From: Chitinophagaceae bacterium LGM1
GTDB taxonomy: Bacteria > Bacteroidota > Bacteroidia > Chitinophagales > Chitinophagaceae
Length of the DNA: 64,000 nt
NCBI GenBank assembly: GCA_018604165.1
Contig: CP075895.1
Coordinates: 3,095,001-3,159,000 of the forward strand
Reading direction: 5' to 3'
Both the position numbers and the translations under genes were made by a program. Shown here piece by piece: positions 63,062-64,000 of this stretch (position 1 is the stretch's first letter; each line of letters opens with the position of its first letter). Under the pieces are notes generated by a model that saw nothing but the letters and a program-made list of their open reading frames with translations, did no database searches and was not told the origin of the DNA.

Positions 63062-64000
63062 ATGAGTGACGTTGCTACAACACCCGTGCTGACGGCCAAA
63101 GACTTTGCTACCGACCAGGAAGTGCGCTGGTGTCCCGGTTGTGGGGATTATTCTATACTGAAACAGGTGCAGACCATCCTGCCGCAAACTGGCATACCAC
63201 GCGAGAATATTGTTATCGTATCGGGCATTGGCTGTAGCAGCCGCTTCCCGTATTATATGAATACGTTTGGTATGCACAGCATACACGGGCGTGCTACTGC
63301 CATAGCCAGCGGGTTGAAAGCTACCCGCCCCGAGCTGAGCGTGTGGATTGTAACGGGCGATGGTGACGGGTTGAGCATTGGCGGCAACCATACCATCCAC
63401 CTGCTGCGCAGGAATTTTGATGTCAACATCCTACTGTTCAACAATCAGATATACGGACTGACGAAAGGGCAATATTCACCTACATCCGAAGAAAATAAAG
63501 TAACCAAATCTACCCCGTTTGGTAGTATAGACCATCCGTTCAATCCGCTTGCGTTGGCTATGGGTGCAGATGCCAGTTTTATAGCTCGTACTATGGACCG
63601 CGACCCCAAGCATCTGCAACAGATGTTGCTTCGCAGCAATGCGCATCACGGCGCATCATTCTTAGAGATATATCAGAACTGCAACATCTTCAACGATGGC
63701 GCATTTGAGGTGTTCACAGAGAAAGGCAGCAAGATGGAAGAATGCCTGTTTCTGGAACAAGGACAACCATTGCTGTATGGTGCCAATAAAGACAAGGGTA
63801 TCAAGCTGGATGGTTACAAACCACAGTTAGTAAACATGGCAGACGGACACAGTGCCGCCGACCTTTGGATACACGACGAAAAAGATTTCTTCAAAGCACA
63901 GATACTCACCCGTTTCTTTGACAATCCCGCAACGGCAGGGCATTACCCACGCCCGTTTGGTGTGTTTTACGAAAACGACCGCCCAACGTATGAGGATGCC
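63062..64000 (+). CDS. 2-oxoacid:ferredoxin oxidoreductase beta subunit (KorB-type), partial
   Basis: The frame starts at ATG 63062 and runs off the right edge after 313 codons. VRWCPGCGDYSILKQVQTIL, SGIGCSSRFPYYMNTFGMHS, HGRATAIASGLKATRP and the thiamine diphosphate site TGDGDGLSIGGNH with FNNQIYGLTKGQYSPTSE identify the beta subunit of 2-oxoglutarate (or related 2-oxoacid):ferredoxin oxidoreductase. It oxidatively decarboxylates a 2-oxoacid to acyl-CoA, reducing ferredoxin. The alpha/gamma subunit gene is not seen immediately upstream and so should lie elsewhere or to the right. Confidence 0.93.
   Translation, partial: MSDVATTPVLTAKDFATDQEVRWCPGCGDYSILKQVQTILPQTGIPRENIVIVSGIGCSSRFPYYMNTFGMHSIHGRATAIASGLKATRPELSVWIVTGDGDGLSIGGNHTIHLLRRNFDVNILLFNNQIYGLTKGQYSPTSEENKVTKSTPFGSIDHPFNPLALAMGADASFIARTMDRDPKHLQQMLLRSNAHHGASFLEIYQNCNIFNDGAFEVFTEKGSKMEECLFLEQGQPLLYGANKDKGIKLDGYKPQLVNMADGHSAADLWIHDEKDFFKAQILTRFFDNPATAGHYPRPFGVFYENDRPTYEDA

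Noticed and set aside
1-64000. tRNA, rRNA or CRISPR arrays
   Set aside because: No cloverleaf-like sequence, rRNA core or regularly spaced repeat was noticed in the gaps; a covariance search would be decisive.

Overview
The window looks like chromosomal DNA of a member of the Bacteroidota, most probably a Chitinophagales/Chitinophagaceae-type bacterium. The signs are type IX secretion (T9SS) components and cargo with Por-type C-terminal sorting domains, a gliding-associated C-terminal (CHU_C-type) protein, promoters of the TTTG-N19-21-TAnnTTTG type, weak Shine-Dalgarno sites, fused E1 alpha/beta 2-oxoacid dehydrogenase, B12-dependent ribonucleotide reductase and a cyanophycin synthetase/cyanophycinase pair. 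No rRNA, tRNA, CRISPR array, integrase or transposase was seen. The window cuts genes at both ends (rho on the left, a korB-type 2-oxoacid:ferredoxin oxidoreductase beta subunit on the right).

Layout. 1-4 kb, minus strand: rho (partial), an extended SDR, pheS and an L,D-transpeptidase lipoprotein. 4-11 kb, plus strand: a fused 3-hydroxyacyl-CoA dehydrogenase/enoyl-CoA hydratase, an unknown exported protein, a TPR protein and comEC, tightly packed. 11-17 kb: a DUF2130 coiled-coil protein (minus), then a PorE-like OmpA/PD40 protein, fabI and porQ (plus), and a TerC-family membrane protein (minus). 17-27 kb: two tandem secreted M1 peptidases with T9SS tails, a small cluster of unknown genes with an XRE repressor, a Kelch T9SS protein and a giant CHU_C-type surface protein. 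27-38 kb: gcvP, an orphan ParA, a Crp/Fnr regulator with a flavodoxin-fold reductase, a cystathionine gamma-synthase/lyase, ruvB, a heptose-activation and glycosyltransfer operon (hddA-hddC-GT), and gcvH-vanZ. 38-48 kb: a GEVED T9SS protein, nrdJ, small unknown genes, a DUF4397 T9SS protein and a DUF3298 lipoprotein. 49-54 kb: a probable 2-aminomuconate semialdehyde dehydrogenase and 2-aminomuconate deaminase pair (kynurenine degradation), a lipoprotein and a fused E1. 54-56 kb: an AT-rich patch with two unknown exported proteins and duplicated palindromic repeats. 56-60 kb: divergent cphB/cphA. 59.7-63 kb: AT-rich genes (a possible HhH-type protein and a probable type II restriction-modification pair) around murI, then the korB-type gene.

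How the parts fit together. PorE-like and PorQ proteins belong to the T9SS machinery that would export the five or six sorting-domain proteins seen here. gcvP and gcvH supply two of the glycine-cleavage subunits from separate loci. cphA/cphB imply storage and release of an Arg/Asp nitrogen polymer. hddA/hddC make an activated heptose for surface glycans.

The strongest candidates for something less well described are: the duplicated hairpin elements at 54.9 and 56.0 kb with two satellite fragments; the AT-rich restriction-modification pair whose methyltransferase carries an unusual DPDY motif; repeated promoter boxes exactly four bases before start codons, which predict near-leaderless messages; an FNR-like operator between a Crp/Fnr gene and an oxidoreductase; and DnaA-box-like sites ahead of nrdJ. 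I did not find a clear, wholly new multi-gene system.
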